Part shown: positions 26,357-36,700 of the stretch, piece by piece | Numbering within the stretch: position 1 is the stretch's first letter | Layout: the number at the start of each line of letters is the position of its first letter | Assembly: GCF_900155655.1 (NCBI RefSeq) | Contig: NZ_LT706987.1 | Location: 2,087,371 to 2,151,370 of the forward strand | DNA: 64,000 nt | Direction: 5' to 3' | From: Prevotella ihumii | Lineage (GTDB): Bacteria > Bacteroidota > Bacteroidia > Bacteroidales > Bacteroidaceae | Position numbers and translations under genes: made by a program | Notes under the pieces: model-generated | Database searches by the model: none | Told to the model about the DNA's origin: nothing | The model's input: only the letters and a program-made list of their open reading frames with translations

Positions 26357-26458
26357 ATTAATAGTTTTTTATTGATTGTTATTTCTGTTCCAAAAGTACG
26401 GATTTCTTCTTTTTCTGCCAAATAAAACCTCCTTTTATCTTTGGCTTTTTATTTTTTA

Positions 26459-26597
26459 GCCCCAGTCGGAATAGTCGGACGTGTCGGACAAGTCGGACGT
26501 GTCAGACAAGTCAGACAAGTCAGACAAGTCAGACAAGTCAGACAAGTCCGACTGGTCCGACTGGTCTGACTGGTCGGACGACCGATTTGGGTTTAAC
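26459..26597. repeat. Family H repeat, copy 4 (long array)
   Basis: About thirteen 9-bp units, including a run of five GACAAGTCA copies. The arm on the right is GGACGACCGATTTGGGTTTA, and the left arm is degenerate (CCCCAGTCGG). Part of it is translated as the C-terminus of the HAD hydrolase. Confidence 0.85.
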
Positions 26598-27236
26598 GAT
26601 GGCGAGCAACTGGTCGAAAGTATCAATGATATAGTCTGCTCCTGCGGTTTTAAGTTCTTCGTAAGTGCCATTTCCGTAAGTTACCCCACAAGTTTTCACA
26701 CCGCCATTCTTGCCCATTAGAATATCGAAGGTGGTATCGCCCACTACCAAGGCATTGTCTGTCGAGATGTTGAAGTGGGAGAGTGTTTTCTCCACCGGTT
26801 CACCATTAGGCTTAGGGTGTTCCACATCGTCAGCGCCCAAAATGAAGGTGATGTATGGCTCAAGGTGCATTTCGTCAACAAATTGTGCAAGCGAATGATG
26901 GTGGCGACTGCTTGCTATGGAAAGAATAATTCCCTTTTCGTGCAGCAAACGTATGGTTTCGATGACCTTTGGGAAAGGTGGCACAGCTCCACGAACGTTC
27001 TTTTGTCGGAAAATGTCGCTGTACACGGCAGCGCATTCTTCAGCTTTCTCGTCGCTCATCTCAATGATTGATGAGAAACACTTTGCTAAAGGCAGTCCTA
27101 TAGTTTTGGCACACGCTTCACGCGTTCGAGGCTCAAGTCCCAATTGGTCAATGGTGGCGAGCATTGTGTCGGTAATAAGCTTTTGAGAGTCGCCCAATGT
27201 GCCATCAAAGTCGAAGATTATCAGTTGTATATCCAT
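26538..27236 (-). CDS. HAD hydrolase, phosphoglycolate phosphatase-like, with repeat-derived tail
   Basis: 232 residues; a Mg-dependent phosphatase of haloacid dehalogenase subfamily IA. It has motif I IFDFDGTLGDS (nucleophile Asp), motif II SIASSRHHH, a lysine in HPKPNGEPVEKTL and motif IV VVGDTTFDILMGKNGGV. The natural domain ends near DTFDQLLAIV. The remaining 18 residues, KPKSVVRPVRPVGPVGLV, are encoded by the arm and 9-bp units of family H copy 4. There the arm's TTAAA is read in another frame, so no stop occurs until a TGA inside the array. Substrate unknown; Gph or beta-phosphoglucomutase-like activity is possible. Confidence 0.85.
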   Translation of the reverse strand: MDIQLIIFDFDGTLGDSQKLITDTMLATIDQLGLEPRTREACAKTIGLPLAKCFSSIIEMSDEKAEECAAVYSDIFRQKNVRGAVPPFPKVIETIRLLHEKGIILSIASSRHHHSLAQFVDEMHLEPYITFILGADDVEHPKPNGEPVEKTLSHFNISTDNALVVGDTTFDILMGKNGGVKTCGVTYGNGTYEELKTAGADYIIDTFDQLLAIVKPKSVVRPVRPVGPVGLV

Positions 27237-27257
27237 TTGTGTTGAAGTGCTTTTGTG

Positions 27258-27515
27258 CTATTTCTTAAACTTGTTCTTTAGTCGTTTGTACCCCTCTACG
27301 CCCAAGATAGTTATTCCAGCGTATTGGAATGTTTTAGCAAGACCAAAGAGAATAATCCACAACACCCCTTTTGTAGAAGTGGATAAAGGCAATGCAAACT
27401 GCGCAAACGAAAGAATGTAGAACGGAATGCAACAAAGCAAAACAATAACACCCGTGCGAAATGATAGGGTAGACAACCAGTGTTTGGCTTTGCCGAATGT
27501 AGACTTTATTGACAT
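27258..27515 (-). CDS. Small two-helix membrane protein
   Basis: 85 residues from the ATG at 27515 (MSIKSTFGKAKHWLSTL). Two hydrophobic segments, VIVLLCCIPFYILSFAQFAL and VLWIILFGLAKTFQYAGITI, are followed by a basic tail GYKRLKNKFKK. It resembles the short 'transporter suffix' proteins of Bacteroidetes, though this is from memory of the pattern only. The upstream extension to 27578 looks unlike coding sequence. It lies 21 bp downstream of the HAD gene in the reverse direction and may be cotranscribed with it. Confidence 0.6.
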   Translation of the reverse strand: MSIKSTFGKAKHWLSTLSFRTGVIVLLCCIPFYILSFAQFALPLSTSTKGVLWIILFGLAKTFQYAGITILGVEGYKRLKNKFKK

Positions 27516-27614
27516 ACAAAGAAACTTTATAGTGATAAGATGTGTGTAAATGTTGAATGTAAGATGGACTGCAAACAAAATAGGAACGCGACTAACACGT
27601 TCCTATCCTTTTAT

Positions 27615-27807
27615 GGCTGGTTCTATAAATTACCACCGCATATAGTCATTAAATTTTTATGAAATACGTTTTGTTATCTTTTGGCTTCTTTTTGGTTCAA
27701 AATGTAAGTTCGTTCAGTCGTGTAGCTCGCTACACTCCTTCACTCCCTTGCATTTTGACCTCAAAAATAAGCTCAAAATCTAACAAAGCTAATTTATAGA
27801 ACCAGCC
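27615..27807. repeat. Family M interspersed repeat, copy 1
   Basis: 193 bp with terminal inverted repeats GGCTGGTTCTATAAATTA and TAATTTATAGAACCAGCC. The centre GTGTAGCTCGCTACAC (27720-27735) corresponds to GTTTAGCTCGCTAAAC in family L. It ends five bases before the stop codon of the next gene. Confidence 0.88.
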
Positions 27808-27812
27808 ATATT

Positions 27813-28145
27813 TTATTGTGTTTGCGCATTAGGGTCGAGTTCCTCTCTACGCACCTCTACTACGCCTTTTATCTTCTTAAAGAAAGCACGAGCTTCCTCT
27901 AAGTCCCATGTTTCGGGGATTTTTATTGTTGTTTTGTTGTCTTCTTTAAGGTTGCGCACTATCTTACACTTCTTTTTCTTTGCAGCTTTTATGGCATTTC
28001 CCTTTGTATTATCAGCCGTAAAGGTGATAACCAATGTATTTGGGGTATAGAAGTTTTCTTTATAATCAGAGTGGCACACAAACTGTGCGTTTGCATTGCT
28101 TGCCAACAAAAAACAAGCAAAAAGCAAGGGAAGAAATCGTTTCAT
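27813..28145 (-). CDS. Small secreted protein of unknown function
   Basis: 110 residues with signal peptide MKRFLPLLFACFLLASNANA. The mature domain is short and basic in the middle (KAAKKKKCKIVRNLK) and has two cysteines. No family recognised. A minus-strand TAACTTTG box at plus 28186-28193 suits as its promoter. Confidence 0.65.
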   Translation of the reverse strand: MKRFLPLLFACFLLASNANAQFVCHSDYKENFYTPNTLVITFTADNTKGNAIKAAKKKKCKIVRNLKEDNKTTIKIPETWDLEEARAFFKKIKGVVEVRREELDPNAQTQ

Positions 28146-28264
28146 ATACTTTAATATCTTATTGTTATCTAAAAAAAACGTGCTACAAAGTTACGCTTTT
28201 CTTCTCGTTTTATCTTCAATATATGGTTATATTATATTCTCTTTCGATATTTTAAGGCTGCCAT

Positions 28265-28804
28265 TTATTCATCGTAAATGGTGATATGTGCCTGTGGTTG
28301 GTAGGCTTCCACGTCCAATTCTACGTCCATCACCACATTTACGCCTGTCGGGAGTGGAACGATTTTGCGAAACGAGTTGCCATATCCTGTCGTATCTTTA
28401 AAGCCTGAGTGTGCCAAATATTTACCAAAGAGTTTGGCTTCGTTCGAGTCGTTGAATACGATAAATAAATCGTTTACTTGAAATCCTGCAACCTTTTGTA
28501 AATGAACGATTAATCCGTTATGCGGTGAACCAATACTTTGGAAGTCGCCAAGCCTATATTCCATATTCTGTGCGGCTACGATTTGCATCGAATTGTCTGA
28601 AGGGTCGTCGTCCATTTCAAGAACTTTCCAATTGGTACGCTCTAAAAATGGTTTCAAACTTTGTAGTTCTTCAGGCGTTATATTGCGCATCTTTGCCAAT
28701 CGTTCTATCATCTCTAGCGATATGCTACGGCGCAATCGCTGTGCCATTCCTTGTGTTGGGGAACTGAAAAGGAGGACGAAAAAGGCGAAAACTATCTTTT
28801 TCAT
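28265..28804 (-). CDS. Secreted protein of unknown function, downstream of ispE
   Basis: 179 residues. Signal peptide MKKIVFAFFVLLFSSPTQGMA, then a helical N-terminal part (SLEMIERLAKMRNITPEEL) and a C-terminal alpha/beta domain with VNDLFIVFNDSNEAKLFGKY. It begins 20 bp after ispE on the same strand, so it may share that transcript. Not recognised. Confidence 0.7.
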   Translation of the reverse strand: MKKIVFAFFVLLFSSPTQGMAQRLRRSISLEMIERLAKMRNITPEELQSLKPFLERTNWKVLEMDDDPSDNSMQIVAAQNMEYRLGDFQSIGSPHNGLIVHLQKVAGFQVNDLFIVFNDSNEAKLFGKYLAHSGFKDTTGYGNSFRKIVPLPTGVNVVMDVELDVEAYQPQAHITIYDE

Positions 28805-28824
28805 AGGCTGTGGGGATTGATGTT

Positions 28825-29655
28825 TTAGAGTTGGCAGACGTAAGTAAACATTCCGTTGAATGTATTTTCAATGCCCTTTGGTTCGTTTTCAAAGATGCCA
28901 AAGAAAGCACTACCGCTGCCCGACATCTGTGCATAAACTGCCCCCGACGCATATAGGCGTTCTTTCACCTCACGTATTTCAGGGTAGATTTCGAACATTG
29001 AAACCTCAAAATCGTTGTCGAGCCTGTCTTTCCACGATGTGATGGGTTGCAAAACAATATCCTTGCAACACATTGTCGGTTGTTGTGGACGAATGAAAGA
29101 GAAGGCTTGAGCTGTAGAAATAGCTACGTTGGGTTTCACTATTGCGATGTATTTCCCTTTGAGCGGTAATTGTTCCGCTTCCATAGATTGAAGTTGGTCG
29201 CCTATACCAGTAGCAAAAGCAGACTGTGCGGTGATGAAAAAAGCACAGTCAGCTCCTAACTTTGCGGCATAGCGTTCCATTTGTGCCGTGGTGAGGTTGA
29301 GGTTACAGAGCGCATTGATGCAGTTTAGTGTGTAAGCCGCATCAGCCGAACCACCTCCAAGACCCGCTTGCGAGGGGATTTGCTTGGTCAAACAAAACTC
29401 GATGTGCGGCAATTGGAACTCGTTAGCCAAAATGCGATAAGCCTTTACTACAAGGTTTTTGTCCACATCGCCCTCTATAGGGTTGCCGTCTATTCGCAGT
29501 GTGCAAGTGTTAGGCTTACCCTTTACGATGTTGGCTTCCAACCTGTCGCACAAAGGGATAGGGTAGAATACGGTTTCAAGGTCGTGATATCCGTCCTCAC
29601 GTTTGCGTGTTACGTTGAGTCCAAGATTTATTTTACAGCAAGGATATACTTTCAT
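28825..29655 (-). CDS. ispE: 4-diphosphocytidyl-2-C-methyl-D-erythritol kinase
   Basis: 276 residues; phosphorylates CDP-ME in the MEP pathway to isoprenoid precursors. It belongs to the GHMP kinases: CCKINLGLNVTRKREDGYHD at the start, the ATP-binding PSQAGLGGGSADAAY at about residues 90-105, and the C-terminal AQMSGSGSAFFGIF. The promoter TATCTTTG (plus 29660-29667) is so close to the ATG that the mRNA would be leaderless. It is divergent from dnaB. Confidence 0.94.
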   Translation of the reverse strand: MKVYPCCKINLGLNVTRKREDGYHDLETVFYPIPLCDRLEANIVKGKPNTCTLRIDGNPIEGDVDKNLVVKAYRILANEFQLPHIEFCLTKQIPSQAGLGGGSADAAYTLNCINALCNLNLTTAQMERYAAKLGADCAFFITAQSAFATGIGDQLQSMEAEQLPLKGKYIAIVKPNVAISTAQAFSFIRPQQPTMCCKDIVLQPITSWKDRLDNDFEVSMFEIYPEIREVKERLYASGAVYAQMSGSGSAFFGIFENEPKGIENTFNGMFTYVCQL

Positions 29656-29659
29656 ATTG

Positions 29660-29719
29660 CAAAGATAAAAAAACTTATAGGAATACCTTACCTACTTTCA
29701 GGATTTTTGATTAATTTTG
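29660..29719. promoter_or_regulatory. Divergent promoters of ispE (-) and dnaB (+)
   Basis: TATCTTTG on the minus strand (29667-29660) ends four bases before the ispE ATG. TAATTTTG on the plus strand (29712-29719) ends seven bases before the dnaB ATG. Only 71 bp separate the two starts, and both transcripts would be essentially leaderless. Confidence 0.6.
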
Positions 29720-29726
29720 TACCGTT

Positions 29727-31250
29727 ATGCCAGAAAATAAAAGTACAAGTACACGAAATAGCCGTAAGCGACAAGCTGCGCCTATTGATACCACCTTTGG
29801 ACACCTTCAACCACAGGCTTTAGACATAGAAAAAGCCGTGTTGGGTGCATTGATGATAGACAGAGATGCGTTTACGGTAGTATCAGAATTGATACGACCC
29901 GAGACCTTCTACGATGCTCGCCATCAGAAAATTTATGATGCCATACAGTCGCTCAATATGCGTGAGAAGCCTGTCGACATTATGACGGTGGCTGAAGAAC
30001 TAAAAACCAAGGGCGCATTGGAGGAAGTGGGTGGCCCAACCTACATTGTAGAACTGAGTTCGCGTGTGGCTTCGTCGGCTCACATCGAATATCACGGCCA
30101 CGTATTGGCACAGAAGTTCTTGGCACGCCAGCTCATTCAGTTTGCTTCAATGATTGAAACAGACGCTTTCGACGAGACGGTAGATGTAGACGAATTGATG
30201 CAACGTGCCGAAGGCTCGCTATTTGAGCTCTCTCAAAAGAATATGATTCAAGAGTACACCCAGATTGATCCTATCGTGAAACAAGCACACGAAATACTCT
30301 TGAAAGCTGCCAACAATAAGGAAAATGGCGGTATAACGGGTGTGCCCACAGGATATAACAAATTGGACGAGATAACTGCAGGTTGGCAACCATCCGACCT
30401 TGTGATTATAGCAGGTCGACCTGCGATGGGTAAAACCTCGTTTGCCCTTTCTTTGGCAAAGAATATTGCAATAGATTATCGTGCTCCGATAGCCTTTTTC
30501 TCCCTTGAAATGAACAATGTGCAGTTGGTAAATCGATTGATTTCCAACGTGTGTTCTATCCCTGGTAACAAAATATTGAATGGTCAGCTCACACCCGACG
30601 AATGGGAACGCTTCGACACGAATATCCGCAAGATGGACGGTGCGCCTATCTTTGTAGACGATACCCCAGGCTTGTCGGTATTCGAACTGCGTACAAAGGC
30701 GCGTCGATTGGTGCGGGAACACGGCATAAAGGTACTAATGATAGACTACCTTCAGTTGATGAACGCCAACGGAATGCGCTTCAACAACCGACAAGAAGAG
30801 GTGTCTACCATTAGCCGTTCGCTAAAGGGATTGGCAAAAGAGCTGAACATTCCTGTACTTGCTCTCTCCCAATTGAGTCGTAATGTGGAGCAACGAGAAG
30901 GTCCTGAGGGCAAGCGACCTCAACTGAGCGACTTGCGTGAGTCGGGTGCTATCGAGCAAGATGCCGATATGGTATTGTTTGTGCATCGCCCTGAATACTA
31001 TCACATCTACCAAGACGAGAAGGGCAACGACCTACACGGCAAGGCGCAAATTATCATAGCTAAGCACCGTAAGGGTGCTACGGGTGATGTGTTGCTCGAA
31101 TTTAAAGGTGAATACACTCGCTTTGCTAATCCTGATGAAATGAGTTTCCCACCTCCTGGCTTTGGCAATGGCGGCGAGATAATGGGAAGTAGAATGAACG
31201 ATGGTCCGCTGCCTCCTCCACCTGATATGGGGGGTGCACCACCATTTTAA
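29727..31250 (+). CDS. dnaB: Replicative DNA helicase
   Basis: 507 residues; the hexameric helicase that unwinds DNA at the replication fork. The N-terminal DnaB domain (LQPQALDIEKAVLGALM, from ~28) is followed by a linker and the RecA-like domain with Walker A GRPAMGKT at 230-237. VLMIDYLQLM covers Walker B, and LALSQLSRNVEQR is also present. The C-terminal tail is Gly/Pro-rich. No intein interrupts it. The stop TAA forms part of the TTTAACCC arm of a family H repeat. Confidence 0.96.
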   Translation: MPENKSTSTRNSRKRQAAPIDTTFGHLQPQALDIEKAVLGALMIDRDAFTVVSELIRPETFYDARHQKIYDAIQSLNMREKPVDIMTVAEELKTKGALEEVGGPTYIVELSSRVASSAHIEYHGHVLAQKFLARQLIQFASMIETDAFDETVDVDELMQRAEGSLFELSQKNMIQEYTQIDPIVKQAHEILLKAANNKENGGITGVPTGYNKLDEITAGWQPSDLVIIAGRPAMGKTSFALSLAKNIAIDYRAPIAFFSLEMNNVQLVNRLISNVCSIPGNKILNGQLTPDEWERFDTNIRKMDGAPIFVDDTPGLSVFELRTKARRLVREHGIKVLMIDYLQLMNANGMRFNNRQEEVSTISRSLKGLAKELNIPVLALSQLSRNVEQREGPEGKRPQLSDLRESGAIEQDADMVLFVHRPEYYHIYQDEKGNDLHGKAQIIIAKHRKGATGDVLLEFKGEYTRFANPDEMSFPPPGFGNGGEIMGSRMNDGPLPPPPDMGGAPPF

Positions 31251-31348
31251 CCCAAATCGGTCGTCAGACCAGTCCGACGGGTCGGACGTGTCAGACAAGT
31301 CCGACTGGTCCGACAAGTCCGACTGGTCTAACGACCGATTTGGGTTTA
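31247..31348. repeat. Family H repeat, copy 5
   Basis: Full arms TTTAACCCAAATCGGTCGTC and CTAACGACCGATTTGGG (31328-31344) around 9-bp units. It starts inside the dnaB stop region. The right arm is an unoccupied exact IS110 target sequence. Confidence 0.85.
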
Positions 31349-31375
31349 ATAAATAATTAAAGATATGAAGAAGAT

Positions 31376-32981
31376 CCTTAATTCCGCAGTATTTTTTCTT
31401 GTGAGAAAATTTTATATGTTGAGATGTCTTTTTGGGCTCTATATGTTGATATGAGGTGCTTCGGTGTTTTTTTTGGGTCTTTTTTAAGCATAAAATCCCC
31501 CACCCAAACCAATGGGGAAGTATGAAAAACCACAAAAAATGATGTTTATTCAATGAAGACCTCAGAGTAGTAGATTTTATTTGTATATAGGTTCAGAACG
31601 TTCCGCCTTCCAGTGCGCACCCATTTTGCTGGCACGCTGACAAAATGCAGGATAAAGGCTTTCAGCCTGCTTGTCTTTTTCAATGGCTTGACCTTATCGC
31701 TGATATGACGGACGAGATAGAGATAGAAGTTCTTCAGCATGGCGGTAACCATCATGAAAACCATGTTCTCAGCCATAAAGGAAAAGGGCAGATGTGACCA
31801 TCCGAAGTCATTGTTCTGTATGTCGAAGTTCTTTTCGCTTGCTCCACGCTCATTATAAAATGTAATGATGTCTTTCTCGGTAGACATCTAATTATTGGTG
31901 AGGATACAGCGGTATGTGTATATCACTCCGAACATATCCGTCTGTTGCTTGCCATCCTTGTCTTTCAAAGGACTACGCTGTACGACAAGCCTGTATGACT
32001 TTCCTTCTATTAAGTTGTCTATGCTGATGGATGTGACATCGCATCTCTCATAATCAACCTCAACACTCTTCCATTCTTTCAGCTGGCGGAAGTCCTCGTG
32101 TCGGCTGCCGCAGTTGGCAGCACGTATATAGAACGTGTTGCAGCGCTGCTCTACGGTTTGGATAATTTCCTTTGAGAACGATCCGCAATCAGCACGGAAA
32201 CGCTCTATTACCACACCAAGTTCTGAGGTTACACGGTCCATAATGCGACGGAGCGTGTCTTCTTGATGGAATCTCACATTGGTGTTTCCGTCACGATTCT
32301 CACCTCCGACTATGATTCCCCCAATGGAAGCCCAACCAGGGAAATAGCCAAAATCCTGCTTGTAAGAATACTTTGCATCGAACTTGTGGGTTGGAATAAA
32401 CTGGTGATCAAAGTCTAAGTCTACATGACTGCCCACCTTTATAAGCCCCATTCTTCGTATCATCCGTAAAAGTAAGGTATTCAACTTTTCTGCTGTGTTG
32501 AAACTATACGACTTGTCGGAGGTCTTGCTCTTATAGACAATATTTTTCTCGGTAAGCTCCTTTAGTCCGCGCCCCACAGTGTCGGCACCGGGTAACAGCG
32601 TATCAGGTCTTTGCTTGAACTGCCCAATAAGCGCATTGATGTCCTCAAGGCATTCTCCACCACAAAGGTAACTGAAGAAGAGAGATCCAAAAATACTTCC
32701 ATAACAGAATGCTTTGCCGCTACTTCCACGTTTGCCCAATACAGATTCGGTAAGTTTTTCAAAGCCCAACTTTGAGAAAACGTCCATAATATGATAAATT
32801 CCACCGAAAGAAGTGATATTCTCGTTTTTAATTGCTACCTTTGCCATATCAGTTTTTTTTGCTTACTTGTTATGTTTACAGCACCAAGATAGGTGAAATT
32901 TCTGACATATCCAAGTGTTTTGAGAACTTTGTTTCTCAGTCACTTGGAGTTCTCACAAGAATTTATGCTGCGGAATTAAGG
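31376..32981 (-). mobile_element. IS1380-family insertion sequence with 5-bp target duplication
   Basis: 1,606 bp. Terminal inverted repeats of ~32 bp: 31376-31407 (starts CCTTAATTCCGCAG) and the complement of 32950-32981, with only a few mismatches. AAGAT flanks both sides (31371-31375 and 32982-32986) as the target duplication. The transposase runs on the minus strand and carries an internal stop. The clean ends and intact repeats suggest a recent insertion. Confidence 0.92.
31546..32847 (-). pseudogene. IS1380 transposase interrupted by an in-frame TAG
   Basis: The frame from 32847 runs 319 codons with IS1380 features: VDLDFDHQFIPT (first Asp), FRADCGSFSKEII (second Asp) and FYIRAANCGSRHEDF. 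A TAG at 31888-31890 then stops translation after RCILTNN. The same frame resumes at once with MSTEKDIITFYNERGASEKNFD, which carries the catalytic Glu region, and continues to 31546. One base change thus splits an otherwise complete transposase. The truncated product lacks the third catalytic residue. A sequencing error cannot be ruled out. Confidence 0.85.
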
Positions 32982-33436
32982 AAGATAATATTTTTTGCAG
33001 TAGCTTTGTTTGCGTTAGTGGCTTGCAAAACAGGGCTGACACAAGTGAATGATGTGTCTGTGACACAATTTGAGCGCTTTATTCAACAAAATGATGTGCA
33101 GCTCGTTGATGTTCGCACACCTGAAGAGTTTGCCGAAGGCCACATTAAGGGTGCTATTAATATAAATGTGAAAGATGCCAACTTTGTGGCATCGGCCGAA
33201 AAACAGCTTCGCAAAAGCAAACCCGTAGCGGTGTATTGTCGCTCGGGCAAGCGTTCGGCTATGGCTTGTGCATTGCTTAAAGCTAAAGGGTTTAAGACCA
33301 CCAACCTCCTTGGCGGTATTCTTGGGTGGCAAAGCGAGGGTAAGGCAGTAGAATAGTAAGCGGGTGTGTCAAAATAGGCACCTCACCTGTTTGGCGGAAT
33401 TAAAAAAAGTTCATCATAATTTTGGAGTGATATTCT

Positions 33437-33475
33437 ACTATAGAACCAGCCTAAACGGAAATGTGTATAAAGAGT
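33437..33475. repeat. Family M right-end fragment and GAAATGTGTATAAAG motif
   Basis: CTATAGAACCAGCC (right end of family M) is followed by TAAACGGAAATGTGTATAAAG. The second motif also follows the IS110 insertion at 4193-4212 and, inverted, lies at 47231-47247, so it is another small dispersed piece. The remaining gap 33357-33769 holds the promoter of the protease gene and no other gene. Confidence 0.55.
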
Positions 33476-33641
33476 AGTCCCAACGGAGGGGCGGCGTCCA
33501 ATATATATAAGGTTCGCGCGAGTGACTTACGAAGCAATACAATGGGGTAGAAGAAAGTTATATTTATTCGTTTTACCAAATACTTTACTTTGATTTGCTC
33601 AAAAAATTGAGATATTTTTTGTTGTTTTTGAAAATAATTAC

Positions 33642-33649
33642 TATCTTTG
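33642..33649 (+). promoter_or_regulatory. TAnnTTTG promoter of the C10 protease gene
   Basis: TATCTTTG with TTTTTG about 20 bp upstream. The leader would be ~115 nt and ends in the AACAAAAACAGTTAATAAATAA type of sequence. Confidence 0.6.
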
Positions 33650-33769
33650 GCAATCATTTATAAATGAAGGTTTTAATCACTGACGACAGATACAAAATAT
33701 TTGAAAGTTGAAAGATAACCTATCCTTAAACAAAAACAGTTAATAAATAATCCAATAACAAAAGAGTAA

Positions 33770-36700
33770 ATGATGAAAAAGAGAAATTTTCTTGCGCTGA
33801 TGGTACTCGCTGCGGTTCAAACTACGTTTGCTGCACCTGTATCACAATCAAGCGCATTTGCCGTAGCTAAGCAGTTTTGGGCAAAGAAGGGCGTTGCGGT
33901 AACATCAAGAGTTGCGGCTTATGCTCCAGGAGCTAAGAAGCTTACAAAAGATGTCGTTGCACCTTACTACGTGTTCAATGCTGGTGATAACAAAGGTTAC
34001 GTAGTAGTTTCGGGCGATGATCGTACACGCGAAGTGCTTGGTTACGCTGACTCAGGCTCATTCGATTACGCAAATATGCCTGAAAACATAAAGAGCTTCT
34101 TGCAGACTTATGCTAACGAAATTACAAACCTGGACGACTACAACAAGCAATTGGGCAACCAATCATCTAATGGTGCAAACCAAACACGCAAGGCAGTTCA
34201 CCCTCTCTTGTCTTGTCTTTGGGGACAGGATAAGGCTTACAACTATACTTGCCCTAAGGGTCCTAAGGGTGAACGTCTTGTAACAGGATGTGTGGCTACA
34301 GCTATGTCGCAGGTAATGTACAAGTACAAGTGGCCTGAGGCTGTGGCAGCCGAAATTCCTGCTTATACAAGTTATGGTAAGGATGCTAAAAGCGAGTTGG
34401 CAGCTGTACCACAAGGTACACCTATCGAATGGAGTAAGATTAGTGATGTACATACAGCGTACGATGGAGCAGATAAGAAAACCGCTATAGGTAATCTTAT
34501 GTTGTACGTAGGTTGTAGTGTAGAAATGACTTACGATACCAATGAAAGAGGTGGTTCGGGCGCTTTAGCAACATCTATTGCACCTGCGTTCAACAAGTAT
34601 TTCAACTATTCTGCTTATACATTGGACCGCAGTAGTGTAAGCTTGGCTGACTTTGAAAACATTCTCTACAATGAAATGTTGGCAGACCGCCCTGTAGTGT
34701 TCTGTGGTACTGTGGCAAGCGGTGGTGGTCACTGCTTTGTTATTGACGGATACGATGGCAAGGGCTATTTCCACGTAAACTGGGGTTGGGACGGTGCATC
34801 TAATGGCTACTTCCTTATCTCTGCACTCGACCCACATTCTACTTCTGGTATCGGTGCAAGCTCTGTAGCAGGTGGTTACGACACACAACAGTTTGCTATC
34901 ATTGGTATCGGTAAGAACAAACAGGCTTCTAACTTGGCTACAGAATTGTTGACTAAGGTTACAGGTGCTAATGGCGCAACCATTAATGTAAACCTCTCAA
35001 ATCTTACCAAGAAAGGCGCTAGCTTTGAATTTGCATTGGGCTACCTTGATGAGAATGGCAAATTGGTAGCGGCAAGCGATGCTAAAACTAAGTATGTAGC
35101 TTCTATCTTGACACAGAGGGCCGACCCAGTAGATCTTCCTATTGTACTTAAGGGCGATGCAATGAAGGTGGGCGAAACCTACAATATATTTGTTATGTCA
35201 CGTGCCAGAGGTACAGAAGATTGGTCGTACAACAAGTATAGCACAGCTATGGTAAAGAAGAACGAAGATGGTTCTTTCACTTCCTTGGCACACGATTATA
35301 CAAAAATATCAAATATAAATACTAGTGCCTCTATCCAAGTAGCTGATGGCGAACACATTGTAGGCGGAATCTATCCTGCAAAAATAAAGCTTACGAACAA
35401 AGGTACTGATGATTACTATGGTCGCATTATTGTAGCTACTATGAATCAAGTTTCAGTTGGTAGCCGTTACCAAATAGCATCTACCATTGCTGTAAATCTT
35501 AAGCCAAACGAAGTTAAGGAGTTTGATGCAACTTACACACTCTCTAGCGCAGGCGACCACTTTGTAAGTGTATTCTCTGAAGATGGCAAGCTCATTGCAA
35601 CTGAAAGCGTATATGGTGTTAAGGCTGCTAAAGCTAATTCATCTATCGCAAGCGAATATGCTATCGAAAAGATGGAAAGTAATATGCTTTACTCTCGCAC
35701 TGTAAAAGGTAAGGCTACATTCAAGACAACAAATGGTCTCCCTGTTGTTGGTGGTTACAAGCTCGTTTGTGTAGACAATAACACTGGTGGTATCATTGGT
35801 GCAGCACAGCCTGTCAACTTGGACATTCCTGCTAATGGCAGTCAAGATGTAGAGTTCTCATTCTCAGGTATTTCAAAGACAGGTTATTATTCCCTCATCT
35901 TGTGTACACCTGACTTTAATCCATTCTCTGATACTCAAGCAAGCTTCAGTGTAAAGGTTCCTGTTGTATTCTACAAGAAGGACGGTTCTGAACTTGAAGT
36001 TAAACCTACAAAAACTATTGAGGTAACAGACGATGTTTTGGCTGCTGACCTCTCTACCTTAGGTTACTCAGTTTCTGACGTAAAGCCAAACAACAATCCT
36101 AACACCTTGTACTACAGTGTAAGAAGCATCGCTTCGCTTGCTAATCGTAACCTTGTAAAGGTTAACTCTCAGGGCTTGTGTACAGCTGAAAAGATTACAT
36201 TGACAGATGCTAATGACTTCTTCTGCCCACGCTCGTTTACAGCTAAAGAAGCTATATACACTCGCACCTTTAACAATGTTATCGACAATAATAAGGGTTG
36301 GGAATCACTCTCATTGCCATTCGATGTTACATCGTTCACAGCTGACGGTCAACCTATTAGCTGGTTCAAAACACGTGAGGACACAGGTAAGCAGTTCTGG
36401 TTGATGCGCTACGATGGTCAGAAGGGTCAAGATGTGTTCTTCTCTTACACACAGGCATTCTACAGCAACACTCCATACATTATGGCTGTACCTAACGACT
36501 TGAAGGGTAAGGCAATTACATTCAAGGGTACAGATGCCAAGTTTGGAGGCAAGCTGACCTGCATAACATCGGGTGATGAATACAACTACTACGGTACAAG
36601 CAAGACAATGAATGATGCTGATATGTATGTGCTCAATTCTGAAGGTAACACCTTTACAAAGGCCGGCGCATTGAGTCCATTCCGTGCTTACTTCAAGGCT

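Larger units (their letters stand above)
31365..33356 (+). pseudogene. Rhodanese-like lipoprotein gene split by IS1380
   Basis: The first 11 bases (ATGAAGAAGAT, 31365-31375) and the rest (from 32982) are separated by the insertion sequence. Deleting the IS and one AAGAT duplicate restores MKKIIFFAVALFALVACKTG, a lipoprotein signal with lipobox LVAC. It continues into a rhodanese domain with DVRTPEEFAEGHIKGA and the active-site loop YCRSGKRSAMA. The intact product (~130 residues) would be a periplasmic sulfur-transfer or redox lipoprotein. The present frame from 32832 joins IS sequence in phase with the remnant at ELRKIIFF. A longer hybrid could be made if transcribed, but its N-terminus is not a clean signal peptide. 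Confidence 0.85.

Noticed and set aside
22426-31553. Open frames rich in Ser-Asp (for example 22426-22821, 26456-26671, 31032-31553)
   Set aside because: They are translations of family H repeats (GTCNGACNN read as Ser-Asp-X) joined to antisense of real genes.
31888-31890. In-frame TAG in the IS1380 transposase as programmed recoding
   Set aside because: No sign of a recoding element or a reassigned TAG in the window, where other genes do not read through TAG; a simple nonsense mutation is likelier.
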